42,821 nucleotides of DNA from JAGTRP01 sp035255045 (GTDB taxonomy: Bacteria; Pseudomonadota; Gammaproteobacteria; Burkholderiales; Rhodocyclaceae), in contig DATFAA010000127.1 of NCBI GenBank assembly GCA_035255045.1, positions 1-42,821 of the forward strand. The letters run 5' to 3'. Position 1 is the first letter of the stretch; each line of letters opens with the position of its first letter. The notes beneath the pieces were generated by a model, which was not told where the DNA came from, ran no database searches, and saw only the letters and a list, made by a program, of their open reading frames with translations. The position numbers were made by a program, and so were the translations under genes. Below, one piece after another: positions 1-8,289 of this stretch.

Positions 1-690
1 GGCGGCCGGGGCCAGTTCGAGCCAGCAGCACATCAGGAGGCTGACCAGGGCGAACTGCCAGACATGGCCGCCGCCCCAGAACAGGGTCTCGAAATAGGCA
101 TGGCCTTCCAGGCGGCCGTCGATGGCATGGCCGGCCGCCAGCAGCAGGCCGAACACCGCCAGGATCTCGGCGGCGGCGAGGCGCAGGGCGAGGCGCTGGA
201 CGTCGGCCACCTCGGCGATCGCGAAGGGCCGGGGGCCAGCGGCGCCGGCCAGGGCCTTGAGGACGACGCCCAGGCCGAAGAGGCAGAGGGCGGAAAGGAA
301 GACGGGGCTGTCCAGCACCGGCAGGTAGTTGCTCATGAGGGGCTGCGGCCGGCCGACGGAGACCGACAGGGCCAGGCCGATGGCGCCGCCGGCGGCGGCC
401 AGCCAGGCCAGGCGATCCGTGGTGCCGGGGGCGCGGGGCGTCGCCAAGCTCCAGAGGACGCCGGCGAAGGCCATGAACCAGACTCCCTGGGAGAGGTTCA
501 CGTGCAGGGTCAAGGCCACCCGGTAGAACTCCGGCCCCGGGAAGAGCCGGCCGATGGCCGGCACCCGGGCCAGGGCGATGAGGATGGCGAAGAGGCCCGA
601 CATCGCCACCGAGCAGGTGGCGAGGGCGAGCCACAGGGTGGCCTGGCGGCGGGCAGCGCCGGACTGCGGCATAAGGGCGGGATGGCCCAT
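1..690 (-). CDS. Heme-copper oxidase subunit I-like membrane protein (3' part outside window)
   Basis: An open frame on the minus strand starts at the ATG at 690, sharing one base with the ccsA stop (TGATG), and runs off the window edge after 230 codons. The translation is strongly hydrophobic, with about six likely membrane helices visible. Two segments recall subunit I of heme-copper oxidases or NO reductases. One is an early helix with LTLHVNLSQGVWF, whose His sits where a low-spin heme ligand is usual. The other is FETLFWGGGHVWQF around residues 205-218, like helix VI, whose His ligates copper or iron. The family is recognised by motif only, and the C-terminal helices that would carry the remaining ligands are not in view. 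Its place last in a cytochrome and cytochrome-assembly operon suggests a membrane redox partner. It could instead be a catalytically degenerate oxidase-fold protein. No subunit II is visible. Confidence 0.6.
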   Translation of the reverse strand, partial: MGHPALMPQSGAARRQATLWLALATCSVAMSGLFAILIALARVPAIGRLFPGPEFYRVALTLHVNLSQGVWFMAFAGVLWSLATPRAPGTTDRLAWLAAAGGAIGLALSVSVGRPQPLMSNYLPVLDSPVFLSALCLFGLGVVLKALAGAAGPRPFAIAEVADVQRLALRLAAAEILAVFGLLLAAGHAIDGRLEGHAYFETLFWGGGHVWQFALVSLLMCCWLELAPAA

Positions 691-1508
691 CAGACGGCTC
701 CCTTGTGGGGCGATTCGGAAATGAAGGGAACGCCGAAGAAGGTGACGAACCCGAGGACGAAGACCGCCACCACCAGCCAGGCGGTCCGGTGGGGCGACGG
801 CTTGAAGGTCACCCGGATATGGAGGGCGATGGCCAGCAGCAGCCAGGTGATGAAGGACCAGGTCTCCAGGGGGTCCCAGGCCCAGTAGCGGCCCCAGGCA
901 TCCTGGGCCCAGATGGCGCCGGTGATGAGCATCAGGGTGTCGAAGATGAGGGCGATGGCGAGGCAGCGGAAGGCCAGCTCGTCGAGGCGCTTGTCGTCGG
1001 GCAGGCGCTCGAATTTCTGCACGCCGATGCCGGCCCGGCGCAGCAGGATGACCCCGGCCACCCCCAGGGCCACCAGCATGGCGCCCATGAAGACCTTGGC
1101 CATGCCGATGTGGATGAACAGCCAGGGGGTGCGGTAGGTGGGCGGGAAGAAGCCCTCGCCGGGATGGGAGAGCATTAGCCAGCCCATCATGACGAAGAGC
1201 ACCGGCATGACCACCGCCGCCGTGGCGCGGATGCGCGGCATGCGCCAGTAGGCCAGCAGGAAGACGACCATCAGGCTCCAGACGTTGGAACTGAGGATTT
1301 CGAACATGGTGATGAAGGGGCCGTGCTCCAGGCGCGCCCAGCGCAGGCCGATGGAGACCGTGTGGAGGGTGAGGCCGGCGGCGAGGAAGCCCATGACCGT
1401 GCGCTCCGGGTGCCGGCGCAGGACGACGCCGACGATGGACAGCACGCCGCCCAGCACATAGGCAACGATGGCTGCCCACAGGATCTGCAATTCTCTTTCC
1501 ATGCTCAT
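690..1508 (-). CDS. ccsA: Cytochrome c assembly protein CcsA (ResC-type heme handling)
   Basis: Predicted 272-residue polytopic membrane protein of the CcsA/ResC family, which with ResB forms the system II machine that exports heme and attaches it to CXXCH in the periplasm. The family signature is the tryptophan-rich segment AWGRYWAWDPLETWSF at about residues 200-215, flanked by conserved His (LHTVSIG near residue 50, FIHIGMAK near 135, ALHIRV near 230), as in the WWD heme-binding family. I start it at the ATG at 1508, which overlaps the resB stop as ATGA. A longer frame reaches 1604, but its extra N-terminus is low-complexity and reads as resB in another frame. Tight overlaps on both sides imply translation coupled with resB and the downstream oxidase-like gene. 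A dedicated copy beside 11-heme and triheme cytochromes suggests maturation capacity for this cluster. Confidence 0.9.
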   Translation of the reverse strand: MSMERELQILWAAIVAYVLGGVLSIVGVVLRRHPERTVMGFLAAGLTLHTVSIGLRWARLEHGPFITMFEILSSNVWSLMVVFLLAYWRMPRIRATAAVVMPVLFVMMGWLMLSHPGEGFFPPTYRTPWLFIHIGMAKVFMGAMLVALGVAGVILLRRAGIGVQKFERLPDDKRLDELAFRCLAIALIFDTLMLITGAIWAQDAWGRYWAWDPLETWSFITWLLLAIALHIRVTFKPSPHRTAWLVVAVFVLGFVTFFGVPFISESPHKGAV

Positions 1509-2479
1509 GCATCCCAGGGCTTGGCGGCGAACTTGCGCCAGAAGTGCCAGCCCAGACTGAGGACCGCCGCCAGGCTGGCTGCGGCGAGCCAGGGCAGGGT
1601 CCAATCGTAGAAGACATCGTAGCCCATCCAGGTCTTCAGCTCCCGGAACTCCAGGCGCCCGTCGGGCAGATCGAGCGACTGGCCCGGCTGCAGCTCGACC
1701 CGGCGCTCGCCGAAGCGCACCACCAGGCTGTATTTCTCGGGCAGCCGGAAGGTGCTGGGGCCGGAAGGGTCCAGGAGTTTCTCATCGAATTTAAGCATGA
1801 TCCATACCGGCGCCCGGCTGCCGGGGGGCGACCACTCCTGGGCCTGGTTGAGCTCGTGCTTCGGATAGGCCGGCAGGTGCACCGCCCCCAGCTGGGCTTC
1901 GCCCCGCTCGGGCGCCCACAGGAAGACCGGGGCGAAGCCCTTGTTGAAGCTGGTGTAGAAGCGGTAGCCCTTGATCTTGAGGGGATGCTGGTCGCCGATG
2001 ACGTCCTGCCGGCGCCGCCCCTGTTCGTCCACCCAGCTCACGGCGTTGCGGGTGGGGCCCCGCCTCAGTCCCCGGGCGTAGTCGATGGCGAAGCCCTCGT
2101 TCACGAAGCGCACGGCGGCCAGGTTGCCGAGATGGAAGGGGCCGGCGTCGGTGGTGACCAGCCGGCCCTCGAAGGTGGCCCCTTCGGCAAGCTCCAGGGT
2201 GCCCTTGAGGTAGGACAGCCGGCCGGCCGCCACCAGGAGCAGGAGGGCCACCAGGGCGAGGTGGAAGATCAGCAGGGGAAGTTGCCGCCGGAAGATGCCA
2301 TTGGTGCCCACCGCCGCCAGCAGATTGATCGACAGCGCCGCCAGGGGCACGGCCAGGGGCCAGCTGCGCCAGGATTCGGACTGGTAGGCGAGGAGGATGG
2401 CGACCCCCAGCACCGCCAGGAGGACCAGGGTCAGCCTGAGGGAAGCCAGGGAGCGCAGCAGGGCGGTGAAGGTCGGCAT
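1505..2479 (-). CDS. resB: ResB-like cytochrome c biogenesis protein
   Basis: Predicted 324-residue membrane protein of the ResB/Ccs1 family, partner of CcsA in system II cytochrome c maturation. It begins MPTFTALLRSLASLRLT and has helices at about residues 12-30, 38-55 and 67-85. A large periplasmic domain follows, with the family-typical GDQHPLKIKGYRFYTSF stretch, and a last helix precedes the C-terminus. At 324 residues it is shorter than many ResB proteins (often above 400), which is common for ResB-like copies inside cytochrome operons. The start at 2479 is chosen because upstream codons in frame are Gln/Arg-rich out-of-frame reading of the 11-heme gene. The gap to that gene is 47 bases, and the stop overlaps ccsA by four bases, so the three are probably co-transcribed. 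Confidence 0.85.
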   Translation of the reverse strand: MPTFTALLRSLASLRLTLVLLAVLGVAILLAYQSESWRSWPLAVPLAALSINLLAAVGTNGIFRRQLPLLIFHLALVALLLLVAAGRLSYLKGTLELAEGATFEGRLVTTDAGPFHLGNLAAVRFVNEGFAIDYARGLRRGPTRNAVSWVDEQGRRRQDVIGDQHPLKIKGYRFYTSFNKGFAPVFLWAPERGEAQLGAVHLPAYPKHELNQAQEWSPPGSRAPVWIMLKFDEKLLDPSGPSTFRLPEKYSLVVRFGERRVELQPGQSLDLPDGRLEFRELKTWMGYDVFYDWTLPWLAAASLAAVLSLGWHFWRKFAAKPWDA

Positions 2480-2526
2480 GGTGCGGGCAGACTCGCCGTC
2501 CTGCCTGGAACGGCTCGGCAGGACGA

Positions 2527-5259
2527 TCACGGCGGACTGGTGCAGGCGCTCTTCATCCAGTTGATGTCGGAACTGGTGTTGTTGCTGGTGCCGCCGCCGC
2601 TGTTGGCGATCAGGTTGGTGCCGCTCTTGCCGCTCGATCCGCAGTTGGCGTAGTCCCAGTTGCCGCTCGGAGAGAAGGCCTTGATCTTGAGCTTGGCGTT
2701 CACGTAGTAGGGGCCATTGTTGTAGACATCGGAACTGCCGTTGATGGCCACTTCCTTGCTGCCCGTCTGGCCGGCCTCGGCCCCCACGTCGTTGAGATTG
2801 ACCAGGAGCATCTTGTTCTTCCAGCCGTGGGGCACGGCCACGTGGCACCAGGTGCAGTAGATCTTCTGGATCCGGTCCACATGGTAATTGTGGAGGTTGC
2901 CCTTGCCCCGGGTGCCGTCATAGAAGCCGGTGCGCCGCCCCGAGTCGCTGCGGGTGGTGTAGACCGCCGAATCGTGGCACTTGAAGCAGAGGAAATTGGC
3001 GGTTTCGCCGCTGTCCCGGCCGGTGCCGCCCATGCTCGGCCCCCAGACGCCCTTGAGGATGAACTTGTTGTCGGAGCCGTGGGGCCCCCAGGGATTGGTG
3101 CCGGGATCCACCGTCTTGCCGGTGGTGCCGCTGCCGTGGCAGTCGGTGCAGTACATGGTCTGGGTACCGACACCGTTGGTCCACGGGGCGAGCCAGGGCG
3201 AGGAACTGGAGATGCCCCGGCTGCTGGTGCCGCTGTTGAGCTGGCGCCCGGTGGGGCCGATGACCGGATGCCAGCTGCGCTTGTTGTTGGTCTGGTAGGA
3301 GGCGCCCGCCCCGGTGTTGGTGCGCGACTCGTTGGGCTGGAATTCCCGGGCCTGGTTGGTGTAACGGTCGAAATTGGTACGCCCGTCGGGACTGGTCCCG
3401 GTCAGGCCGGTGGCACTGTTGAGCATGGGCCGGTCGGCATTGAAGGCATTGGCGTCGTAGTAGCCGTAGTTGGAGTGGCACTTCAGGCAGATCTGGTATT
3501 CCCGGGTCACGTAGGTGGCGCTGTCGGCGCTGGCGGTGTACGTGCCCGCCCCCGGGTCGCCGCGCTTCACGTCGAAGCTGGTCGGCATGCTGAAGAAGTC
3601 GGTGCCCGTGTATTTGGGCTCCACCCCCCAGGCACCGCGCAGGGCCCCGGAGATGGCGTTGGTATGGCCGGCGGCATGGGTGTGGGTAGCCCGGGTGTCG
3701 GTGGAGGTATTGCCGGCGGTGATCGTTCCCGGCAGGCCGTTGGCGGCCCGGATGACCCGGTGGGGATTGTGGCAGTCGGTGCACTCCGCGTGCCGGTTCT
3801 TGAGGGCGGTGATGGGCGCGGTATCGCTGAAGCCGAGGTTCTCCCGGGACTCCATGAGGTCCTTGCCGCACTTGGAAGTGGCGGTGTTGCAGGTGTTGTA
3901 GGTGTCGGTGAAATTGCTGTTGATGTCGTGCTTCTCGGTGCCCGCCGCCTGGTGGTCGGAGCGGATGGGCATGTGCCGGGCTTTCTGGAAGTCCTGCTTG
4001 ATGTTGGGCACGTTGGTGTAATTGGTGAGGGTGCCGTTGCCGCCGCCGTCGTGGCACTGGTAGCAGGTCTCCTCCAGGGCGGCGGTGCCGGCGCCGCCGG
4101 GCTTGGGAGACAGGGTGTCCATGTTGGTGCCTTCCCGCAGGAGGCGCTTGGAGCCATAGACGGTGTGGGTGTCGTGGCAGTTCAGGCAGGCGGCCTTCCA
4201 GACCGGGAGGCCGCGGGGGAATTCCCGCAGGTCGGCGGCGGCATCGCTGTAGACCTCGTTGGCGACGTTGGGATTGGCATGGACCGAGTACGACCACTCG
4301 CCGGCGGTCTGGTTCTTCTCGTGGCAGGCCATGCAGATGATGTCCCCCTTGTTGGGGTTGGCCGAATCCTCGGTGGTGGAGTCGAACCCGGTGGCGCTGG
4401 GCGGCTTGTTGCCCTGGAAGCGGTTGAGCCGCAGGAATTTCTGGTTGCCCAACTTGACGTTGTCGGCGGTAAGGAGCGTGTTGGCGTCCTTTTCCCGGAT
4501 ATGGGGGTCGTGGCAGGCGGCGCACTGGATCTGGTCCTCGTTGCCCGCCGGCCCGGTTTTTTCCAGGGGCAGCGGGGGCTTGACGCCCTTGGAGCGCGGG
4601 CCGACCGGGTTGCCGGTGGGCGTGCGCAGCTCGCCGTCCCGGCTGGCCAGGGTGGCGTTGTAGCTCACCGAGATGGGATGGTCGTTGCCGAGGTCGGTCC
4701 CCAGCTTGCGGGTGAAACCGCCGAATTCGCCGCCGGTCGTCCCGGCCGGCATGAAGGCCGTGTTGGTGGCGATATTGCTGGTGCTCTGGGCCGTGGAACT
4801 GTAATCGGTGCCGTTCAGGACATTGACGTTGCCGATGGCCACCGTGCCGTCGTGGCAGGACAGGCAGAGCTTGGAGCTGCCGCCGGGCTGGTTGAGGGCC
4901 CCCTGCACCTGCTTGGCGTCCAGGGTGCTTGAGTCGTACATGATGTAGCTCTGGGTGTAGCCCTGGCCGGCCACCTTGCGGTTCCACAGGGGCCCCTGGG
5001 TATTGGTGGCGCCGTGGGGGGTGTGGCAGAAGACGCAGACCTGGGTTTCCGAATTGGCGACGACATTGCGCGCCGTCTGGTCGGAGCCCGGGATGGTGCC
5101 GGTGACGGTATAGGAGGAACTGGTGGCGGAGAAATTGTGCTTGGTATTGCGCACGTCGGAAACCCGCGCCGCTTCCACCGGGGCCACTCCCAGGCGCATG
5201 GTCGCCCAGAAGACGAGCAGGAGCGCCATGGCTGCGAAGAGTCCGCGCCGTTCCGGCAT
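2527..5259 (-). CDS. Undecaheme c-type cytochrome with OmcE-like N-terminal module
   Basis: Exported 910-residue multiheme cytochrome with 11 CXXCH motifs: CVFCH (Cys75), CLSCH (132), CAACH (246), CMACH (309), then CLNCH, CYQCH, CTDCH, CLKCH, CTDCH, CFKCH and CTWCH (802). A signal peptide covers about residues 1-30, ending PVEA. The first roughly 320 residues follow the order of the tetraheme proteins at 14252 and 16702: NTKHN, CVFCHTPHG, PLWNR, CLSCHDGTVAI, NDHPIS, CAACHDPH, FLRL, CMACH. A seven-heme extension rich in HDTH/HNPH-type distal His follows. After the last heme, about 100 Gly/Ser/Asn-rich residues contain two non-heme Cys. The ATG at 5259 lies 4 bases after the upstream stop; GTG codons at 5271 and 5286 are alternatives. 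It is likely the cell-surface or extracellular electron carrier of this operon. Exact localisation cannot be read from sequence, and no lipobox is present. Confidence 0.93.
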   Translation of the reverse strand: MPERRGLFAAMALLLVFWATMRLGVAPVEAARVSDVRNTKHNFSATSSSYTVTGTIPGSDQTARNVVANSETQVCVFCHTPHGATNTQGPLWNRKVAGQGYTQSYIMYDSSTLDAKQVQGALNQPGGSSKLCLSCHDGTVAIGNVNVLNGTDYSSTAQSTSNIATNTAFMPAGTTGGEFGGFTRKLGTDLGNDHPISVSYNATLASRDGELRTPTGNPVGPRSKGVKPPLPLEKTGPAGNEDQIQCAACHDPHIREKDANTLLTADNVKLGNQKFLRLNRFQGNKPPSATGFDSTTEDSANPNKGDIICMACHEKNQTAGEWSYSVHANPNVANEVYSDAAADLREFPRGLPVWKAACLNCHDTHTVYGSKRLLREGTNMDTLSPKPGGAGTAALEETCYQCHDGGGNGTLTNYTNVPNIKQDFQKARHMPIRSDHQAAGTEKHDINSNFTDTYNTCNTATSKCGKDLMESRENLGFSDTAPITALKNRHAECTDCHNPHRVIRAANGLPGTITAGNTSTDTRATHTHAAGHTNAISGALRGAWGVEPKYTGTDFFSMPTSFDVKRGDPGAGTYTASADSATYVTREYQICLKCHSNYGYYDANAFNADRPMLNSATGLTGTSPDGRTNFDRYTNQAREFQPNESRTNTGAGASYQTNNKRSWHPVIGPTGRQLNSGTSSRGISSSSPWLAPWTNGVGTQTMYCTDCHGSGTTGKTVDPGTNPWGPHGSDNKFILKGVWGPSMGGTGRDSGETANFLCFKCHDSAVYTTRSDSGRRTGFYDGTRGKGNLHNYHVDRIQKIYCTWCHVAVPHGWKNKMLLVNLNDVGAEAGQTGSKEVAINGSSDVYNNGPYYVNAKLKIKAFSPSGNWDYANCGSSGKSGTNLIANSGGGTSNNTSSDINWMKSACTSPP

Positions 5260-5263
5260 TCTT

Positions 5264-6346
5264 TTATTCACTTTCCCTACCCCCACCGAGGAACTGGAAT
5301 ATTACGATTCGGCCATTGAAGGTGTCGGCCACGAAAACCCGGTTGCGGGCATCCACCCAGACGCCGCTCGGCAGATAGAAGCGCCCGACGTCCCGTCCGG
5401 CGCCGCCGATGGGCAGCAGGAAGCGCCCCTGCCCGTCGAAGACCAGGAGATGGTCGTGATAGGACTCGACCACGTAGTAATTGCCTTCGGAGTCCATGGC
5501 GACGCCCTTGGGCCGCACCATGTCCCCCAACATCACCCCCCGCTTGCCCATCACCACGGGCGGCGCGTCGCCTTCCAGGTCCAGGGCCTGGACCCGGGCG
5601 TTCATGGTGTCCGCCACCAGCAGCTTGCCGTGGCCGATGGCCAGGTAGGTCGGATAGTTGAACTGCCCCGGCTCCTCGCCCCGTTCGCCGATGGTCCTGA
5701 CCAGGCGCCCGGTCATGTCGAAGACCTTGATGCAGTGGGCGTAGGTGTCGGCCACGTAAAGGAGGGCGGCGTTGGCGTCCCAGGCCAGGCCGGTGGGGCG
5801 CTGCAGCTGGTCGGCGCCGATCACCCCGACCCCGTTGCCATCCCGGTCCAGCAGGAAGACCCGCTTGAGATCGGCGTCGGCCACGAAGACCCGGCCCTCC
5901 GGCCCGAGGGCGATGCCCGAGGGGGCGATGAAGTGGCGGTAGCCCTCCGCCATCTCCCAGACATCCAGGCGCCCGTGGTTCTCGTCGAAGACGAAGACGG
6001 CGCCCCGGCTGACGTCGGTCACCAGGATGCGGCCGCTTTCGTCCACCACCCCGGACTGGGGCCGCTGCAGTTCCGTCGGGCGGTCCTCCTCGAAGAGGCC
6101 CACGATCCAGCGGAAGGCGGTGACCAGCCCATTCTCCCGGTGGCCTTCCGGGTAGATGAAATTCTGCTCCCCGATGAGCTCGCCGCTATAGACGTAGCGG
6201 GGCACCTGGCCGTCGCTGGGAGGCGGGAAGAACATGCGGTGGGTGGCCGCCGTCGGCTGGGGGTTCATCCGCAGCAGTTTCGTTTCGCCGGTGCCGGCGC
6301 AACCGGCCAGCAGGACCACCAGGAGGACGGCCAGGAGGTGCTTCAC
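5264..6346 (-). CDS. NHL-repeat lipoprotein (beta-propeller)
   Basis: Predicted 360-residue lipoprotein. The N-terminus VKHLLAVLLVVLLAGCAGTG has a clear lipobox (LAGC, Cys about residue 17). The rest is made of NHL-type repeats, for example GRILVTDVSRGAVFVFD, GRVFVADADLKRVFLLD, LLYVADTYAHCIKVFD, KLLVADTMNARVQALD, NYYVVESYHDHLLVFD and NRVFVADTFNGRIVIFQ, enough for a six-bladed propeller. The GTG start at 6346 overlaps the stop of the preceding gene (GTGA); the frame upstream of it reads as that gene out of frame. NHL proteins recur in metal-reducer cytochrome clusters, where they are thought to act as scaffolds or partners of exported cytochromes; the precise role is not established. The frame ends 4 bases before the 11-heme ATG, so coupling to it is likely. 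A second lipoprotein of the same kind lies at 15551. Confidence 0.9.
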   Translation of the reverse strand: MKHLLAVLLVVLLAGCAGTGETKLLRMNPQPTAATHRMFFPPPSDGQVPRYVYSGELIGEQNFIYPEGHRENGLVTAFRWIVGLFEEDRPTELQRPQSGVVDESGRILVTDVSRGAVFVFDENHGRLDVWEMAEGYRHFIAPSGIALGPEGRVFVADADLKRVFLLDRDGNGVGVIGADQLQRPTGLAWDANAALLYVADTYAHCIKVFDMTGRLVRTIGERGEEPGQFNYPTYLAIGHGKLLVADTMNARVQALDLEGDAPPVVMGKRGVMLGDMVRPKGVAMDSEGNYYVVESYHDHLLVFDGQGRFLLPIGGAGRDVGRFYLPSGVWVDARNRVFVADTFNGRIVIFQFLGGGRESE

Positions 6347-7296
6347 GGGCGCAGATGGAAGGAGGCGATGCGCCGGGTCCCGGGGTCGGCGACGTAGAGG
6401 ATGCCCCGGCCGATGGAGAGCCCCTGGGGATTCACGAGATGCAGGGCATCGTAGTCCGGATCGCCCCGCAGCGTGTCGTTGCGGTAGATGCGCAGCACCC
6501 GCTCGACATTGTCGGCCACCACCAGCCAGCCTTCCCCCGCCGTCATGGCCGTGACCTGGGCGACGTCTTCCACCAGGATGCGCTTCTCCCGCCGCACCAG
6601 GTCCACCGCCACGATGCACTGGCAGTCGACGCCGGCGGCGTAGAGGGTGCGGTCGTCCAGGGCCAGGGCGCCGGGCTGCCTGGGCAGCAGGTCCTCCGCC
6701 AGGATGGAGGAACTGCGCCCGAGGGGCTGGACTTCCTCGATGCGGCGCTGGATCTTGTCCAGGCCCAGGTAGCGGCCGGTGGCCGAATCCACCACCACGT
6801 CGTCGAAGCGGGGAGCGGTGTTGAAGGGATCGATGGTCTGCAGGAGGCGGCCGGCCCGGGAATAGCGCCGGGGGGCGCCGCGGTTGGGTTCGACCACCAC
6901 CACCGAGCCGTCCTGGACGGCGGCGATCCGGGTCTGGGGCGTGACCCGCACGCCGGGGACCGCCATCATGGCATCCAGGGCCGGGTCGTAGCGGAACAGG
7001 GCAGCCAGGCCGGCATCGGCGATGTAGAGGTCGAAGGGGCTGGCCGCCACCGCCACCGGGAAGACGAAGGGCGTGACCGGACCGAAGGTGTCGGGCTGGA
7101 AGCTCGGCATGCCCTGGGGGTCCACCCGGCGCAGTATCCGGGCCCCGGTGTAGCTCATGGCCGGGGAGAGGACCGAGGCTTCGCCGGCCCTGGCGCCGGC
7201 CGCCGCCAGCAGGACGCCCGCCAGGCCGCCCCGGAGGAGCTGCCGGCGGGTGGTATTGGGAAGGGGCTTACCAGCGCCCGGGACCGCCTGTTTCAT
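6343..7296 (-). CDS. Exported NHL/beta-propeller-like protein with twin-arginine signal
   Basis: About 317 residues. The N-terminus has TTRRQLLRGG followed by a hydrophobic stretch ending in ARAG, a plausible Tat signal, implying export after folding. The body has propeller-like strands: FDLYIADAGLAALFRYD, RYLGLDKIQRRIEEV, TLYAAGVDCQCIVAVDL, GWLVVADNVERVLRIYR and GILYVADPGTRRIASF. These resemble NHL blades but are more diverged than in its neighbour at 5264. The ATG at 7296 is used; a GTG at 7302, seven bases after AGGA, is an equally good start. It overlaps the triheme gene upstream by 29 bases and the NHL lipoprotein downstream by four, so all three are one transcript. No CXXCH is present. 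Adjacent NHL proteins of different export type suggest two non-redundant scaffold roles, but that is inference. Confidence 0.8.
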   Translation of the reverse strand: MKQAVPGAGKPLPNTTRRQLLRGGLAGVLLAAAGARAGEASVLSPAMSYTGARILRRVDPQGMPSFQPDTFGPVTPFVFPVAVAASPFDLYIADAGLAALFRYDPALDAMMAVPGVRVTPQTRIAAVQDGSVVVVEPNRGAPRRYSRAGRLLQTIDPFNTAPRFDDVVVDSATGRYLGLDKIQRRIEEVQPLGRSSSILAEDLLPRQPGALALDDRTLYAAGVDCQCIVAVDLVRREKRILVEDVAQVTAMTAGEGWLVVADNVERVLRIYRNDTLRGDPDYDALHLVNPQGLSIGRGILYVADPGTRRIASFHLRP

Positions 7297-7660
7297 GACC
7301 ACCCATGATTCCTGATTGCAGGCCGCGCCGGCCTGAATGGCAAAGATCGCAGTTTTCCGGCGACCAGGCAATTTCCCCGTTGTGGCAGGCGCCGCAGAAG
7401 CGGCCGTCGATGATGTCCGCCATGGTGATGAGATTGGAGCCGGCCCGCATCTTGAAGCCCAGCTCGGCATGGCAGACCTTGCAGCGGAAGCGGATGCGGT
7501 GGAACCAGTGGGGAAAGATGACCGGCCGCATACCGTTCTTCTGGGCATTGCGGTTGATGACCACGTCGGCGTACTCGGCGGCGGCGTCCGGGGCCGTTCC
7601 CAGGAAAGAGAAGAGGGCCAGGGCGCCGGCCAGCAGGAGGAAGAGGCAACGGCGCGGCAT
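7268..7660 (-). CDS. Periplasmic c7-type triheme cytochrome (type A, copy 2)
   Basis: Small exported cytochrome of 130 residues with three hemes: CKVCH, CGACH and CDLCH. The signal peptide is MPRRCLFLLLAGALALF to about residue 29. Distal His candidates sit in FPHWFHRIRF, just before the first heme. The pattern FPHxxH...CxxCH...CGACHNG.AW...CxLCHS is that of c7-type triheme cytochromes, which shuttle electrons across the periplasm in metal reducers. It is a clear paralogue of the protein at 10298, sharing EY.DVVIN, GMRPV.FPHWFHR.RFRCKVCHA and IIDG.FCGACHNGEIAW. The ATG at 7660 shares one base with the preceding stop (TGATG), so it is translationally coupled to the type B cytochrome upstream. 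Its 3' end overlaps the Tat/NHL gene. Confidence 0.9.
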   Translation of the reverse strand: MPRRCLFLLLAGALALFSFLGTAPDAAAEYADVVINRNAQKNGMRPVIFPHWFHRIRFRCKVCHAELGFKMRAGSNLITMADIIDGRFCGACHNGEIAWSPENCDLCHSGRRGLQSGIMGGHETGGPGRW

Positions 7661-8289
7661 CACGGCTCCAGGCCCGCCGGCTGGTGCATGCGCGGATTGA
7701 TTCCCGGCGGCAGCACGGGCTTGATCTGGCCGGGCCGGGGGATGCTGTGGCAGCGTGTGCACTCTGTGAGGGGGAAGGAGACGGCGCCGTGGCAGATGCC
7801 GCACTGTTCGCCTTCCAGAATCTTGAGCATGGATATCTTGGTTTCCCCGGGGGTCATGGAGAAGACCCCCTCGTGGCAATTGACGCAGTCCAGCCACTCG
7901 GTGTGCTGGCGGTGGGGAAAGCGCACCGCCGGCATGCCGCCCTTGATGTCCAGGATGCTGTCCCGGTCCATCTTGCGGACTTCGGTCTTGGCGAAGAGCT
8001 TTTCCCGGGGCTGGATTTCCTTCTTTTCCAGGGCCTTGACCCACAGGACCTGGTTGCCGGCCGTGTCGGGGGTCAGCTTGGACAGGGGATCCCCGGGGTA
8101 TTGGAGGATCTTCACCCCCGGCGAGCGGGGATCGTGGATGCCGTCCTCGGCCAGGGGAGTCCACTGCCCGGCATCGGCCGCCGCCATGAGAAGCGCACAA
8201 ACGCAAAAAGCAACCCGGGCCAGCCAGCCGGCCGGGGTTGCCTGAAACGACGCCAGAAAGCGCTTAACCCGGGATGTAGATACCCGCAT
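7660..8289 (-). CDS. Exported c7-type triheme cytochrome (type B, copy 2)
   Basis: Exported cytochrome of about 209 residues with three hemes: CVNCH, CGICH and CTRCH. Distal His lie in FPHRQHTEWLD before the first heme. A pre-heme region of about 90 residues (GIHDP, LWVKALEKKEIQPR) recurs in the proteins at 9247 and 27796. I take the ATG at 8289 because only upstream starts include the hydrophobic segment ARVAFCVCALLMAAADAG needed for export. The cost is a 26-base overlap with the preceding gene and no good ribosome binding site. An in-frame ATG near 8188 would leave the protein without a signal peptide. An intrinsic-terminator-like hairpin lies within this early coding region (8205-8241), so the 5' end is the uncertain part. 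It forms a probable periplasmic pair with the type A cytochrome that follows. Confidence 0.85.
   Translation of the reverse strand: MRVSTSRVKRFLASFQATPAGWLARVAFCVCALLMAAADAGQWTPLAEDGIHDPRSPGVKILQYPGDPLSKLTPDTAGNQVLWVKALEKKEIQPREKLFAKTEVRKMDRDSILDIKGGMPAVRFPHRQHTEWLDCVNCHEGVFSMTPGETKISMLKILEGEQCGICHGAVSFPLTECTRCHSIPRPGQIKPVLPPGINPRMHQPAGLEP
8205..8241 (-). terminator. Intrinsic terminator-like hairpin inside the start of the type B triheme gene
   Basis: On the minus strand a 12-position stem pairs at 11 places (8241-8230 with 8221-8210, one C/C mismatch), has an 8-base loop and is followed directly by five T. It lies 22 bases after the stop of the gene at 8264, a normal place for a terminator. 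It also falls within the signal-peptide codons of the next cytochrome, so it may act as an attenuator rather than a full stop. Confidence 0.7.

Noticed and set aside
64..888. Long plus-strand frame rich in Gly/Gln/Glu opposite the oxidase-like and ccsA genes
   Set aside because: It has low-complexity composition and lies antisense to two hydrophobic frames with recognisable motifs. High GC content produces such shadows.
2827..4932. 701-residue plus-strand frame opposite the 11-heme gene
   Set aside because: The sequence is Gly/Val/Ala repetition with no domain; the opposite strand carries 11 ordered heme motifs.
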